Source: a virus. Taken from it: a DNA stretch of 25,205 nt. The notes under the pieces were generated by a model. That model was given only the letters and a program-made list of their open reading frames with translations, was not told the DNA's origin and did no database searches. How positions within the stretch are numbered: position 1 is the first letter of the stretch; every line of letters begins with the position of its first letter. Below are positions 1 to 7,604 of this stretch, in pieces. Made by a program: the position numbers and the translations under genes. The stretch covers positions 1-25,205 of the IMG/VR virus record IMGVR_UViG_3300042563_000746; one strand, written 5' to 3'.

Positions 1-347
1 GCATCAGCATGAAGAAAATTGTTGCAAAGTTCATAGTTGAGATCAATGATCTATTAGCCGAGAAGCAACTTAAAATTCGCCTAAGTGAAGCAGCAGTTGA
101 TCATTTGTTAGTTAAGGGATTTGATCATAAAATGGGTGCAAGGCCACTAGCCAGAGCTATTAATGATCTTATTAAAGTTCCAGTTAGTAAGAAAATCTTG
201 TTTGAAGGGCTACCCAATGGTTCTGTTGTTAATATTGATTGTGTTGATGAGAAATTGACCTTTGATACTATCACTTACAACTTAGCATTACCATTAGATA
301 CAACATTACCATTGGTGGATGAGCATGGCTTTATACGATTGGACTAA
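1..347 (+). CDS. clpA: ClpA-like AAA+ unfoldase, C-terminal end only
   Basis: The frame is open from the left edge, so this is the last 115 or so residues of a longer protein; the ATG at 9 is internal. The text KFIVEINDLL followed by KGFDHKMGARPLARAI matches the C-terminal small domain of the second AAA+ module of ClpA, including the GARPxAR sensor-2 motif. ClpA is an ATP-driven unfoldase that feeds substrates to the ClpP protease. The ClpP-contact loop and both Walker motifs would lie upstream and cannot be seen. After the conserved part the protein carries about 25 extra residues, and its last codons overlap the next gene, so it is part of the compact phage genome and not a host insertion. 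ClpB or ClpX is less likely because the sensor-2 context fits ClpA best. Confidence 0.85.
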   Translation, partial: ISMKKIVAKFIVEINDLLAEKQLKIRLSEAAVDHLLVKGFDHKMGARPLARAINDLIKVPVSKKILFEGLPNGSVVNIDCVDEKLTFDTITYNLALPLDTTLPLVDEHGFIRLD

Positions 348-1047
348 GTTCAATCCAGGAGTAAAACTGGTTTCTACAAAGAAGAAATTCTTTAACCAGT
401 TTTATTACTCATTGAAATATCATGTACCAAAATGCAGAATTATTTGTTATTGGTCGGAAACTGATGCTGATACGCTACGCGAGAGAGTAGCATGGGCTAA
501 TGACAGCAACAAATATTTTTATCGTAGCTATACCACACAACATGCTAACTATGCTCAATTAATAGATTTTGCAAAGTTACACAGAGACAAAAACCTTGGG
601 GTTAAATTCAGACTTGAGGGCAATTTTTTTACTATATATGCTAAGACCGAATCTGAATTATATGAAGTAGCTAATAATCAGTTACAAGAATGGGGCAATG
701 ATATCCTTCAAGTAACTAGATTAGAAGATAATTCAGACGCAGTAGTATTAGATGACGGTAACATTTTAGTAAAGAAATCAAATGGATATGAATGGAAAGT
801 TTTAATTAAAGAAGGATTCTACAACTACCATGACAAAAATTCAGTTGCCAATTACTTAATTAGTCTTGGTGACCAGATAAAAATCTCAGCAAATTTATTA
901 CACCGACTACGATCCTCGAGTAAATACCAACGAGGCGGATATTTTTATACTACTGATCCACGAATAGCGGACATGATTAAATTAATATCTCCAGGCCTAA
1001 TAGGTACAATACACAAATTAGTTATTACACAACATCAACAAAGTTAA
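325..1047 (+). CDS. Conserved-looking hypothetical phage protein
   Basis: A soluble protein of about 240 residues that I do not recognise. It is rich in aromatic and basic residues, with no membrane segment, signal peptide or catalytic motif I can name. Two in-frame starts exist, at 319 and 325; I prefer 325 because GGTGG at 314-318 sits at a normal ribosome-binding distance from it but directly abuts 319. The start lies inside the end of the ClpA-like gene, so translation is probably coupled. Five bases separate its stop from the next gene. The function is unknown; calling it a structural or a host-takeover protein would be guesswork. Confidence 0.8.
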   Translation: MALYDWTKFNPGVKLVSTKKKFFNQFYYSLKYHVPKCRIICYWSETDADTLRERVAWANDSNKYFYRSYTTQHANYAQLIDFAKLHRDKNLGVKFRLEGNFFTIYAKTESELYEVANNQLQEWGNDILQVTRLEDNSDAVVLDDGNILVKKSNGYEWKVLIKEGFYNYHDKNSVANYLISLGDQIKISANLLHRLRSSSKYQRGGYFYTTDPRIADMIKLISPGLIGTIHKLVITQHQQS

Positions 1048-1051
1048 ATCA

Positions 1052-1915
1052 ATGGAAAACACTACACCTAATATTATCACAGCAATGCCAGAAAAACCTG
1101 AAATTTCATTACCAGGTAAAGATGCCACTTCAGTAGTTCAGCAAATTACAGATATAATGAAACAAAATAGTGCGACTGCAGTTCAAGAAGAGGGTCCGCC
1201 AGTTGAACGAGTTCCTTATAACTTCGGTAAAACTCATTTGCACATTGGAATTCCTTGTTATGGGGGAATGATGAGTGAACCAACAGTAACCAGTCTACTT
1301 AAATTTGTATTGATGGCTTCCAGGGCTGGATTAAACTGGAGTCTAGATACTATGGTAAATGAAAGTTTGATTACCAGAGGTAGAAACAATCTTATGGCTA
1401 AGATGATGACAAATACAGTGGCAACTCACTTTATGTTCATTGACGCCGATATTAGATTTGAAGCCGAATCAATTTTTCAAATGCTAGCTTATGAAAAAGA
1501 AGTAATTGGTGGGCTTTATCCTAAGAAATCAATTCCAACTAACTATGTAATCAACTTATTACCACAAACAAAAATTCAAGGTGATGTATTTACGGTTGAT
1601 ACAATGGGCACTGGATTCTTAATCTTTAGGCGTGATGTTTATGAAAAGCTATGTGCTGCATATCCACAAACAAAATATGTAGATGATGTTGGTTTGGGTA
1701 AGCAATATGAACCCACCATGTTTGCTATCTTTGATACTGAGATTGATGAAAAGGGACATTACTTGTCAGAAGATTGGTTATTCTGTAGACGCTGGCAAAA
1801 AATTGGTGGAGAGATTTGGGCACACTCTAAAACATTACTAAATCATATTGGTCATTATGAATTTAGAGGTAGCTTAGATCAAATGCCAGACTTTACACGA
1901 TCTACACCTAAGTAA
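1052..1915 (+). CDS. GT-A fold (family 2-like) glycosyltransferase
   Basis: A 287-residue protein. After a low-complexity N-terminus of about 60 residues come HIGIPCYGG (65-72) and a FIDADIRF segment containing D131-x-D133, the DxD-type metal and nucleotide-sugar site of GT-A enzymes. The late SEDWLFCRRWQKIG segment (239-252) supplies the acidic residues usually found near the acceptor, followed by NHIGH. These are the hallmarks of family 2/Anp1-like transferases that move a sugar from a nucleotide donor. The acceptor is unknown: phage structural protein, host surface glycan or modified DNA base are all possible. It is followed by a strong hairpin terminator and so ends a transcription unit. 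The fold is fairly sure, the substrate not. Confidence 0.8.
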   Translation: MENTTPNIITAMPEKPEISLPGKDATSVVQQITDIMKQNSATAVQEEGPPVERVPYNFGKTHLHIGIPCYGGMMSEPTVTSLLKFVLMASRAGLNWSLDTMVNESLITRGRNNLMAKMMTNTVATHFMFIDADIRFEAESIFQMLAYEKEVIGGLYPKKSIPTNYVINLLPQTKIQGDVFTVDTMGTGFLIFRRDVYEKLCAAYPQTKYVDDVGLGKQYEPTMFAIFDTEIDEKGHYLSEDWLFCRRWQKIGGEIWAHSKTLLNHIGHYEFRGSLDQMPDFTRSTPK

Positions 1916-1923
1916 TATAAATA
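1916..1923 (+). promoter_or_regulatory. T4-type late promoter box TATAAATA
   Basis: An exact match to the T4 late-promoter consensus TATAAATA, starting directly after the stop codon of the glycosyltransferase gene. In T4 this box is read by the gp55 sigma factor with clamp assistance. Initiation about 6 to 8 bases downstream would begin at the 5' arm of the following hairpin, so the late transcript of the 1972 gene would start with that stem-loop. The activity is inferred. Confidence 0.65.
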
Positions 1924-1930
1924 CTTATAG

Positions 1931-1959
1931 AATAGACTGATTATTCAGTCTATTTTTTT
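1931..1959 (+). terminator. Rho-independent terminator
   Basis: A perfect 10-bp inverted repeat, AATAGACTGA and TCAGTCTATT, separated by the 4-base loop TTAT and running into a T tract. It should stop transcription from the ClpA-like/glycosyltransferase unit. It lies just downstream of a late-promoter box. Confidence 0.85.
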
Positions 1960-1971
1960 ACCTTAAAAATT

Positions 1972-2205
1972 ATGAGAATAGAATTTACATTACCAGGGCG
2001 AGTAGGTGGAGTAACAGCAGGCATGTACCAGAAACATATACATACTAAGTTAAAACGGTGGGGAGCACATCATAATATAGTTGTACAAACTGCACGAACA
2101 ATGAGATATTTTAGTGTAACTTTACCCACTGCTAGTGATTATACTTTGTTTATGTTATCGTGGGATAAAGGAGATGACTTCTCTGCACCAGTGCTAGTTC
2201 CTTAG
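1972..2205 (+). CDS. Small hypothetical protein
   Basis: A 77-residue protein starting at ATG shortly after the terminator and late box at 1916. It has no recognisable motif. Its basic, His-rich middle (YQKHIHTKLKRWGAHHN) and beta-rich C-terminal half suggest a small folded soluble protein. There is no clear Shine-Dalgarno sequence. It is followed within 6 bases by a CATAAATA box for the next gene. Its isolation between two late boxes suggests late expression. The function is unknown. Confidence 0.6.
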   Translation: MRIEFTLPGRVGGVTAGMYQKHIHTKLKRWGAHHNIVVQTARTMRYFSVTLPTASDYTLFMLSWDKGDDFSAPVLVP

Positions 2206-2210
2206 ATTGT

Positions 2211-2218
2211 CATAAATA
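2211..2218 (+). promoter_or_regulatory. Late promoter box variant CATAAATA
   Basis: A one-base variant of TATAAATA, 20 bases before the start of the NMNAT-like gene, in the same stop-codon-proximal position as the other late boxes here. It probably drives the block of virion-associated genes that follows. Confidence 0.5.
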
Positions 2219-2238
2219 TGTTATGAGAAAGAAATACC

Positions 2239-3546
2239 ATGTTTATAAGTGAATTATTTGAGGCAGCAGAACCTTCAAATGTATTAGTAATATACCCGGG
2301 TAGGTTTCAACCTTTTCACAAGGGTCATAAAGCAGTATATGATTATCTTGTCAGCCGTTACGGCAGAGATAATGTATTCATAACTACCAGCAATAAAGTT
2401 GCACCACCTCGTAGTCCGTTTACTTTCTCCGACAAGATTCAATTTATGAAATTGACAGGAGTTCCAGTAGATAGAATAATAGAAACTCCTGAACCATATA
2501 AGGCTCAAGAATTAGTAAAAAATTACAATGCTAATACTACTAAATTGATTTTTGCAGTAAGTGAAAAGGATATGGCTGAAGATCCTCGCTTTGCCAAATG
2601 GACAAAGAAAGATGGACAACCAACATACTTTCAACCAATGCCTACTGATACTTCCCATATGACTAATTTAGATCAACATGGTTATATAATGACAGTACCT
2701 ACATTTAATTTTACTGTCTTGGGTCAACCAATGCGTAGTGCAACTGAAGTTAGATCACAGTTTGCAACTAGTGATGAAGACACTAAGAAAGCCCTAATTA
2801 AAGATTTATTTGGATCATATGATGAAGCTGTCTATAACATCATGACTCAAAAATTAACTGAAAGTGAGTATACAGTAAAGGATTTTAAGTTAGCGGTATT
2901 TGAATCAATGCAAACTTACATGCGTTATGTTAAGTCTGCATCAAATACCGCGAAACGAACCCCACGTTACTACCCTTCACGATATGATTCACTATTATAT
3001 GAATCATCAGATGATGCAATAGCACAAGCCAAGCAATTTAGTCAGAAATTTAAAAAGTTTGACCAGCGTGACCTAGTAAAAATTAAAGTAGGAAACTCTA
3101 TTGCTGTATTAAGCACAACATTGGCAAGTGACTACAAAGAGATTGAGCTAGACGGATTTGTTAAACCTAAAAAAATAAGTCTAATTAATTTAGATATTTC
3201 AGGAAAAATTGATAATATTCAATTTGAAGATGGAAGTGTATTCCCTGAACGAGCAGAATTTACTACAGTGCATGGACAGAATATCACTAATACAATCTTT
3301 TTTACTGATGCCCAATCTGCTAGTAAATCATTTACTGGAATATGGATGCTTATTTCACACATGGAATCTCAAGGATGGACAGTTAATAATCAATTAACTG
3401 AAGATGCTGCTGGAGTAGGTGTCATTGCTAGTAAAAGTCAAAAGAATGATCCAAGATACAAGACAAGTTTGACGGTTGATGTTCATCCAGACACTGCAAT
3501 TAAGAATATGAAAGCATTGAAGTTGATTGACAACAAATCTCGTTAA
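2239..3546 (+). CDS. NMNAT/cytidylyltransferase-like protein with capsid-targeting-like N-terminus
   Basis: A 435-residue protein. Residues 15-30 read VLVIYPGRFQPFHKGH, the nucleotidyltransferase signature with HxGH at 27-30, and MRSATEVR (165-172) fits the (I/M)SxTxxR motif that closes the active site in NMN adenylyltransferases and cytidylyltransferases. Such enzymes join a nucleotide to NMN or a related phosphate substrate. About 230 residues follow that I do not recognise. The first residues MFISELFEAA carry LFE followed by Ala, which fits the (L/I)xE cleavage rule of the T4 prohead protease and resembles T4 internal-protein leaders; further LTE and LYE sites occur near residues 206-255. 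It is preceded by a late box. I infer a virion-packaged enzyme acting on NAD-type substrates, but the exact reaction is not decided. Confidence 0.75.
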   Translation: MFISELFEAAEPSNVLVIYPGRFQPFHKGHKAVYDYLVSRYGRDNVFITTSNKVAPPRSPFTFSDKIQFMKLTGVPVDRIIETPEPYKAQELVKNYNANTTKLIFAVSEKDMAEDPRFAKWTKKDGQPTYFQPMPTDTSHMTNLDQHGYIMTVPTFNFTVLGQPMRSATEVRSQFATSDEDTKKALIKDLFGSYDEAVYNIMTQKLTESEYTVKDFKLAVFESMQTYMRYVKSASNTAKRTPRYYPSRYDSLLYESSDDAIAQAKQFSQKFKKFDQRDLVKIKVGNSIAVLSTTLASDYKEIELDGFVKPKKISLINLDISGKIDNIQFEDGSVFPERAEFTTVHGQNITNTIFFTDAQSASKSFTGIWMLISHMESQGWTVNNQLTEDAAGVGVIASKSQKNDPRYKTSLTVDVHPDTAIKNMKALKLIDNKSR

Positions 3547-3547
3547 G

Positions 3548-3555
3548 TATAAATA
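3548..3555 (+). promoter_or_regulatory. T4-type late promoter box TATAAATA
   Basis: An exact consensus box directly after the stop of the NMNAT-like gene and 27 bases before the next start. It would drive late transcription of the 3583, 3996 and 5942 genes. Confidence 0.7.
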
Positions 3556-3582
3556 TATTATTAACCCTATTGGTATACCCCT

Positions 3583-3999
3583 ATGAAGACAACTGATTTT
3601 ATCACCGAATCACATCACATTGTTGATTCTGCCTCTGCAATGCATTCTGATCACGAAATTCAAATGGCAAGAGAAGAGTGCTATCATGCAGCTTCAAATG
3701 CTATTGAACTACATAGAATGCTTAAAAAAGTAAGTGAGCAAAGAGGATTAGAAGCCTGGGCATCAGAGAAGATAACTCTTGCCAATGACTATTTACGCAC
3801 AGTCAAAGAATGGCTTGAATATGAAATGATGAGTGATGTTGAATCACATTTGCCAATTGATCAAGTATTCAGTGAAGATGCAGGAAGTACTGGTAGCAGT
3901 TCAATTGCAACTAGTATGGGTGGTGGTAATGGATTTGCCAATGGTGGTCCTGGAACAATTGCACGTCCTAAGTTAACAAAAAAGAAGATTAAACAATGA
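3583..3999 (+). CDS. Putative virion-internal protein with capsid-targeting-like leader
   Basis: A 138-residue protein. The leader MKTTDFITES closely resembles the T4 capsid-targeting peptide MKTYQEFIAEA, with a predicted prohead-protease cut after ITE (residue 9). A helical, acidic middle (about 20-95) rich in Glu, Ala and His follows, then a Gly/Ser/Asn-rich stretch and a basic end (KLTKKKIKQ). It overlaps the next gene by 4 bases (ATGA), so the two are translationally coupled. The late box at 3548 fits a structural or packaged role. No enzymatic motif is visible. It could alternatively be a prohead core protein. Confidence 0.75.
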   Translation: MKTTDFITESHHIVDSASAMHSDHEIQMAREECYHAASNAIELHRMLKKVSEQRGLEAWASEKITLANDYLRTVKEWLEYEMMSDVESHLPIDQVFSEDAGSTGSSSIATSMGGGNGFANGGPGTIARPKLTKKKIKQ

Positions 4000-5939
4000 A
4001 GTTTCTGAACGAAGGATCCATGTCGGATGTATATTATACATTCCAAGACATTGCAAATAATCCTGACTATTCAGATGCTGATGCTATTGCACAAATCAAG
4101 AATGTAATGATTCATCCTGGTGATGATTCCGAACAATTTGTAGCTAGAAAATTAAAATTGATGCATGATACCATAGCAAAGCATCCTTCTTATAAAAATG
4201 ACCCAATGGGTGTATATGAGGAGATGTTAGATATGATTCGTACTGAGTATCATGATGAAACATATGAAAGCAAAGAAATGAACCCAACTACGCAGACTTT
4301 TTCAGAAGACGATGACACGAATTCGCTTGAACAATGGAAAGCTGATGTAAGAAAACAATATCCACAGCAAGCTAGTCAGATTAAGTTTAAGGGTAAAGGA
4401 TTTGGTGATAGTATTGTCGCTGAAATTCCTGGAAAAGATCAAGCATTTGGAGAATTTAATATGAAAACAGGTGATGCCTGGGTTGCCCCAATGGATGAAG
4501 GTGTGTCAGAGGCATTAGATAAAGAAGGTGATTATCATGTATCCGTTCAAAAGGGAAAATTCTTGCCATCTGATCGCGGCGGCGGTAGTGATGAGAACCT
4601 CAACTATTTGCATGATCTAATGAATATTAGCGGAACTGGTGGCGGTCCTATGTTAGTAACCATCTCCGATCCAAGAATTGCTACAGAAGTTGCGGCTATG
4701 TACGGTGGAACAGTCCTAAAAACTCGCTATGGAACTTATAGAATAGTTCAAAGTAAAGGACAGAATCAAAAAACACCAACACCAGAACCCGAATTGGTAG
4801 GCATGCGTGAGTCAGGTGTGGCGGAAGGTGCAGCACTACCTCCTGAAGTAATTGAGTTGATAAAGAAAATTGCTCAAAGTTCAGCAACGCCAGAACATAA
4901 AAAAGCCACGATTGATGCCTTGGTTGCAAAACACAGTAACCAAGGTGTGGCGGAAGGAAATTATCCTAACTATCCCAAAGAGCCTGATTTGGATCAAGAT
5001 AAACGTGATTTTAAGAGGCAAGAACTACAACATGAGCTAGGTCACGAAAGAAATAACTATGCAGTAGTAATTGACGGTCGTACTTGGAAAGTTTTTGCAG
5101 ATCAACGTAAGGCACAGAACATTGCTAGGAATTTAAAGTCTAGAGGTAAAAATGCATCAGTACAAGAAACAGGAGCTAGCCCCACTTCTGAAAGTATAGA
5201 GGAAGTTAACTCGCCAGGTACTGCAAATAAAAAAGCTTGGGATAAAGGTCATGAAGCTGGTTACACCGGCAATGAAAAATGTCCATGCAAGCCAGGTTCT
5301 GCTGAAGAAAAAGCTTGGAATGCCGGTCATAAGGTTGGGCGGGATGAACGAAGCCATGAAAGACATGGAGTTAAAGAAGGCAATATGAAATCATCTGAAA
5401 ATAATCCAACTGGCCCTAGTTTTGCTGGTGGTAAATTGAAGGGTACTGATTCTGCTGCTCAAGCTAAAAACAAATACGTAGGAGAAGACACAATGCCATC
5501 TGTTAAACTAATGCGTAATATCGCTGAAGGCTTGGTTAGAGTAGATGATGTAGTTCTAAATCGTCCAGTTTACGGTAAACCAACTGATCAAGATCGCAGA
5601 GCAGTATATCGTATGGTTAGAGAATTTGCTGATGCCGGCATTGATTATAATGATGCAGTCATTGAACTTGTTGAATATTTCAAACATGAATTGTCAGAAC
5701 TAGCAGTTGCACCAACTATTCCAGCGGTAGGTGGACAACCAGCTACAACTACAGCACCTACTGGAACACCAAGTAGTACAACTGCAAATACCGCAGCAAA
5801 AACACCAGATACTGTTAGTTCTACTAATGTCGTAAAACCACCAGTAACTCAACAAGGAGTTGATGCTTTAGCACAAATGGTTAAGAATGCTGGATTAAGC
5901 CCCAGTCAGATCAGCAATTTAATGTCAAAGGCAAAATAA
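3996..5939 (+). CDS. Large modular virion protein with repeated (V/I)xEG motifs, possible polyprotein
   Basis: A 647-residue protein beginning MKFLNEGSMSD, a short leader with LNE then Gly that fits T4 prohead-protease specificity. Related tetrapeptides recur at about 170-173 (VSEA), 275-278 (VAEG), 318-321 (VAEG), 459-462 (VKEG) and 509-512 (IAEG), separating segments of very different composition. About 180-255 is a mixed alpha/beta domain; about 355-390 is a small AVVIDGRTWKVFAD domain; about 410-455 has a paired KKAWDKGHEAG and EKAWNAGHKVG repeat flanking CPC; about 515-565 is a helical domain; and a Pro/Thr/Ala-rich linker leads to a helical end. No catalytic motif is recognised. I infer a structural or packaged polyprotein cut during head maturation; the segments could instead be linkers in an intact protein. 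Confidence 0.75.
   Translation: MKFLNEGSMSDVYYTFQDIANNPDYSDADAIAQIKNVMIHPGDDSEQFVARKLKLMHDTIAKHPSYKNDPMGVYEEMLDMIRTEYHDETYESKEMNPTTQTFSEDDDTNSLEQWKADVRKQYPQQASQIKFKGKGFGDSIVAEIPGKDQAFGEFNMKTGDAWVAPMDEGVSEALDKEGDYHVSVQKGKFLPSDRGGGSDENLNYLHDLMNISGTGGGPMLVTISDPRIATEVAAMYGGTVLKTRYGTYRIVQSKGQNQKTPTPEPELVGMRESGVAEGAALPPEVIELIKKIAQSSATPEHKKATIDALVAKHSNQGVAEGNYPNYPKEPDLDQDKRDFKRQELQHELGHERNNYAVVIDGRTWKVFADQRKAQNIARNLKSRGKNASVQETGASPTSESIEEVNSPGTANKKAWDKGHEAGYTGNEKCPCKPGSAEEKAWNAGHKVGRDERSHERHGVKEGNMKSSENNPTGPSFAGGKLKGTDSAAQAKNKYVGEDTMPSVKLMRNIAEGLVRVDDVVLNRPVYGKPTDQDRRAVYRMVREFADAGIDYNDAVIELVEYFKHELSELAVAPTIPAVGGQPATTTAPTGTPSSTTANTAAKTPDTVSSTNVVKPPVTQQGVDALAQMVKNAGLSPSQISNLMSKAK
4815..4957 (+). repeat. 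Pair of identical GC-rich 14-mers encoding GVAEG
   Basis: GGTGTGGCGGAAGG occurs at 4815-4828 and again at 4944-4957, in the same frame and 129 bases apart. Both encode Gly-Val-Ala-Glu-Gly with identical, GC-rich codons in an otherwise AT-rich gene, whereas the related VSEA, VKEG and IAEG sites use other codons. Identity at the DNA level suggests recent copying or recombination and not only protein-level selection. Confidence 0.7.
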
Positions 5940-5941
5940 TC

Positions 5942-6382
5942 ATGTATGTATTGGAATTGTTTAATGGTGCCGAATCCCCGAGTCCTCGGAGGAAAGTGTC
6001 ACTTACAAATATAAAAGAAGATAGCACTATGCCCGATGTTACTGATCAACCTGTCACACAATCCAATCCTGAAGACAAAATAACATTAGATGTTCCATTG
6101 CTTATTCGCATCATGGAATATGCCCGAGAGGATGCAAAGACTGATATGGACTTACATGATGTTGCTGAACGCTTGATTTCATTAAGCGCAAATGGTAACA
6201 CATTAACTATGAGTGATTATGAATCAATTGTGGGTGGTGAAGCTGATAAGCAAGAACCAGTAGATAATAGTGAAGCAAATGCCGCAGCAATGCGTGGAGA
6301 AAGTGTAGAAAGAAAAGCTACAATAGTATCTGAAGATATCACTAGGTTCAAAGACTTAGTTGGAAAAATGAGAAGATTGTAA
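5942..6382 (+). CDS. Hypothetical virion-associated protein
   Basis: A 146-residue acidic protein starting two bases after the stop of the modular protein. The N-terminus MYVLELFNGAES is similar in style to the leaders of the three preceding genes but lacks a clean (L/I)xE followed by a small residue; NIKED near residue 24 could serve. A helical domain lies at about 48-90 (IRIMEYAREDAKTDMDLHDVAERLISL), followed by an acidic linker and a basic C-terminal helix. I do not recognise a function. By position it belongs to the same late block as the genes from 2239 on. Confidence 0.7.
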   Translation: MYVLELFNGAESPSPRRKVSLTNIKEDSTMPDVTDQPVTQSNPEDKITLDVPLLIRIMEYAREDAKTDMDLHDVAERLISLSANGNTLTMSDYESIVGGEADKQEPVDNSEANAAAMRGESVERKATIVSEDITRFKDLVGKMRRL

Positions 6383-6390
6383 GATAAATA
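6383..6390 (+). promoter_or_regulatory. Late promoter box variant GATAAATA
   Basis: A one-base variant of the TATAAATA box immediately after the stop of the preceding gene, but only 5 bases before the ATG at 6396. If transcription starts at the usual distance it would fall on or just after that ATG, so the box may instead serve the fibre gene at 6732. Weak evidence. Confidence 0.3.
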
Positions 6391-6395
6391 TTGAT

Positions 6396-6701
6396 ATGGC
6401 TAATACAGTATATGATAACTCATTAGTTCCAGATGGATATTCTAACTGGAATGCATACCTCAATTCATTTCCAAAAATTGAACGCGGAGCCATCAAATGC
6501 GATGAAATAGCCGAACCTGAACGCAAAAAAACAGGCACTAATAGCTATCGTGTTAATAATAATTATGTAGGTACAGTATCTCCTGTCATATCAAGACCCT
6601 GGTCAGCTTCGTTAGTATTAAATATAAACTTTATATCAGAAGAAACTGATGACACTCTAACAACTGAGGATAATAATCCTTTTATAATGGAAAACAACTG
6701 A
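6396..6701 (+). CDS. Small hypothetical protein upstream of fibre genes
   Basis: A 101-residue protein rich in Asn, Ser and Thr, without recognised motifs. It lies between the virion-protein block and the first fibre gene in the same direction, so a tail or fibre accessory role is possible but unproved. Its last 12 codons fall in the first copy of a tandem DNA duplication (6661-6731), meaning its C-terminus may have been created or altered by that duplication. Confidence 0.6.
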   Translation: MANTVYDNSLVPDGYSNWNAYLNSFPKIERGAIKCDEIAEPERKKTGTNSYRVNNNYVGTVSPVISRPWSASLVLNINFISEETDDTLTTEDNNPFIMENN

Positions 6702-6731
6702 GGATGATAATCCTCTTATAATGGAATAAAA
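6661..6731 (+). repeat. Imperfect tandem duplication of about 35 bases
   Basis: CAACTGAGGATAATAATCCT at 6661 and CAACTGAGGATGATAATCCT at 6695 are followed by TTTATAATGGAA and CTTATAATGGAA, so the two copies differ by only a few bases. Each copy contains the small inverted repeat AGGAT-NNNN-ATCCT. The first copy encodes the end of the 6396 protein; the second is non-coding and supplies the GGAA just upstream of the fibre start at 6732. Confidence 0.85.
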
Positions 6732-7604
6732 ATGGCAATTAAAATCAGTCAGTTAACCACACTTCCTTCTGCTACCACTAATACCCGATTTCCAGTAATT
6801 GAATCAGGTGTTAATTATGGTGCTTCTTTTGGAAATATAGTATCATTCGTTAGTACTAACTTAACTAGCATGTCTGGTAATTTATCAGTTAATATACTAA
6901 CTAGTACTAACAACGGTAACGGTACAAACTTTAAAGTAGGCGATGATGCTTGGATTGGTGATGTTAATATATCCAATACGCTTGCTGTCCGAGGTGTTCA
7001 AGATGCTGAACAGGGTTATATTATTTTTGGTAATGCTAACAATACCACATACATCGGGCGTAGCGGAACTGGCCCTATTACAGCAACAGGAAACTTCGCA
7101 GTAACTGGTAACATATCAACCACTAATATCACATGTACATTAGCTACTGCAGCACAACCAAATGTTACTTCAGTCGGCACATTAACTAGCTTAGCAGTAA
7201 CTGGAAGTTTAACTGCAGGTAACATATCAGCATCTGGGACCACAACAGTTAAGGGTATAAATGAAGCCTTTGTACTAAAAACTGGAGCCACTGGTGTAAT
7301 AGCACATGATTATAGTGCTGGTACTATCTTTAGTCATTCTTCCCTTGCGGCTGATTTTACTGTAAATATAACTAACTTAACACTGCCTACATTAAATACT
7401 ACCAACATTACATTGGCGTTAACACAAGGGGCAACTGCTTATATACCATCTGCTTTACAAATTGCAGGTGCAGCACAATCCATTAAATGGCAAGGCGGAA
7501 GTGCTCCAACTGGAAATGCTAATAAAACAGATATAGTATCATTTAGTATTATGAATAATGCTGGTACTTATACCGTACTAGGTCAATTAGTGACATTTGG
7601 ATAA
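6732..7604 (+). CDS. Tail fibre protein
   Basis: A 290-residue protein of low charge, rich in Thr, Asn, Gly and Val. The N-terminus MAIKISQLTTLPSAT is a type common at the start of phage fibre proteins. The middle has beta-strand repeats such as AAQPNVTSVGTLTSLAVTG (about 138-156) and TGNFAVTGNIS, typical of trimeric beta-helical fibre shafts. The last 90 residues form a separate beta domain (HDYSAGTIFSHSS onward) similar in style to the C-terminal domains of the collagen-like fibres at 15532 and 16784. A GGAATAAAA ribosome site precedes the ATG. It sits directly before a glycine-rich adhesin gene, as gene 37 precedes gene 38 in T2-like phages. A role in host recognition is inferred. Confidence 0.8.
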   Translation: MAIKISQLTTLPSATTNTRFPVIESGVNYGASFGNIVSFVSTNLTSMSGNLSVNILTSTNNGNGTNFKVGDDAWIGDVNISNTLAVRGVQDAEQGYIIFGNANNTTYIGRSGTGPITATGNFAVTGNISTTNITCTLATAAQPNVTSVGTLTSLAVTGSLTAGNISASGTTTVKGINEAFVLKTGATGVIAHDYSAGTIFSHSSLAADFTVNITNLTLPTLNTTNITLALTQGATAYIPSALQIAGAAQSIKWQGGSAPTGNANKTDIVSFSIMNNAGTYTVLGQLVTFG

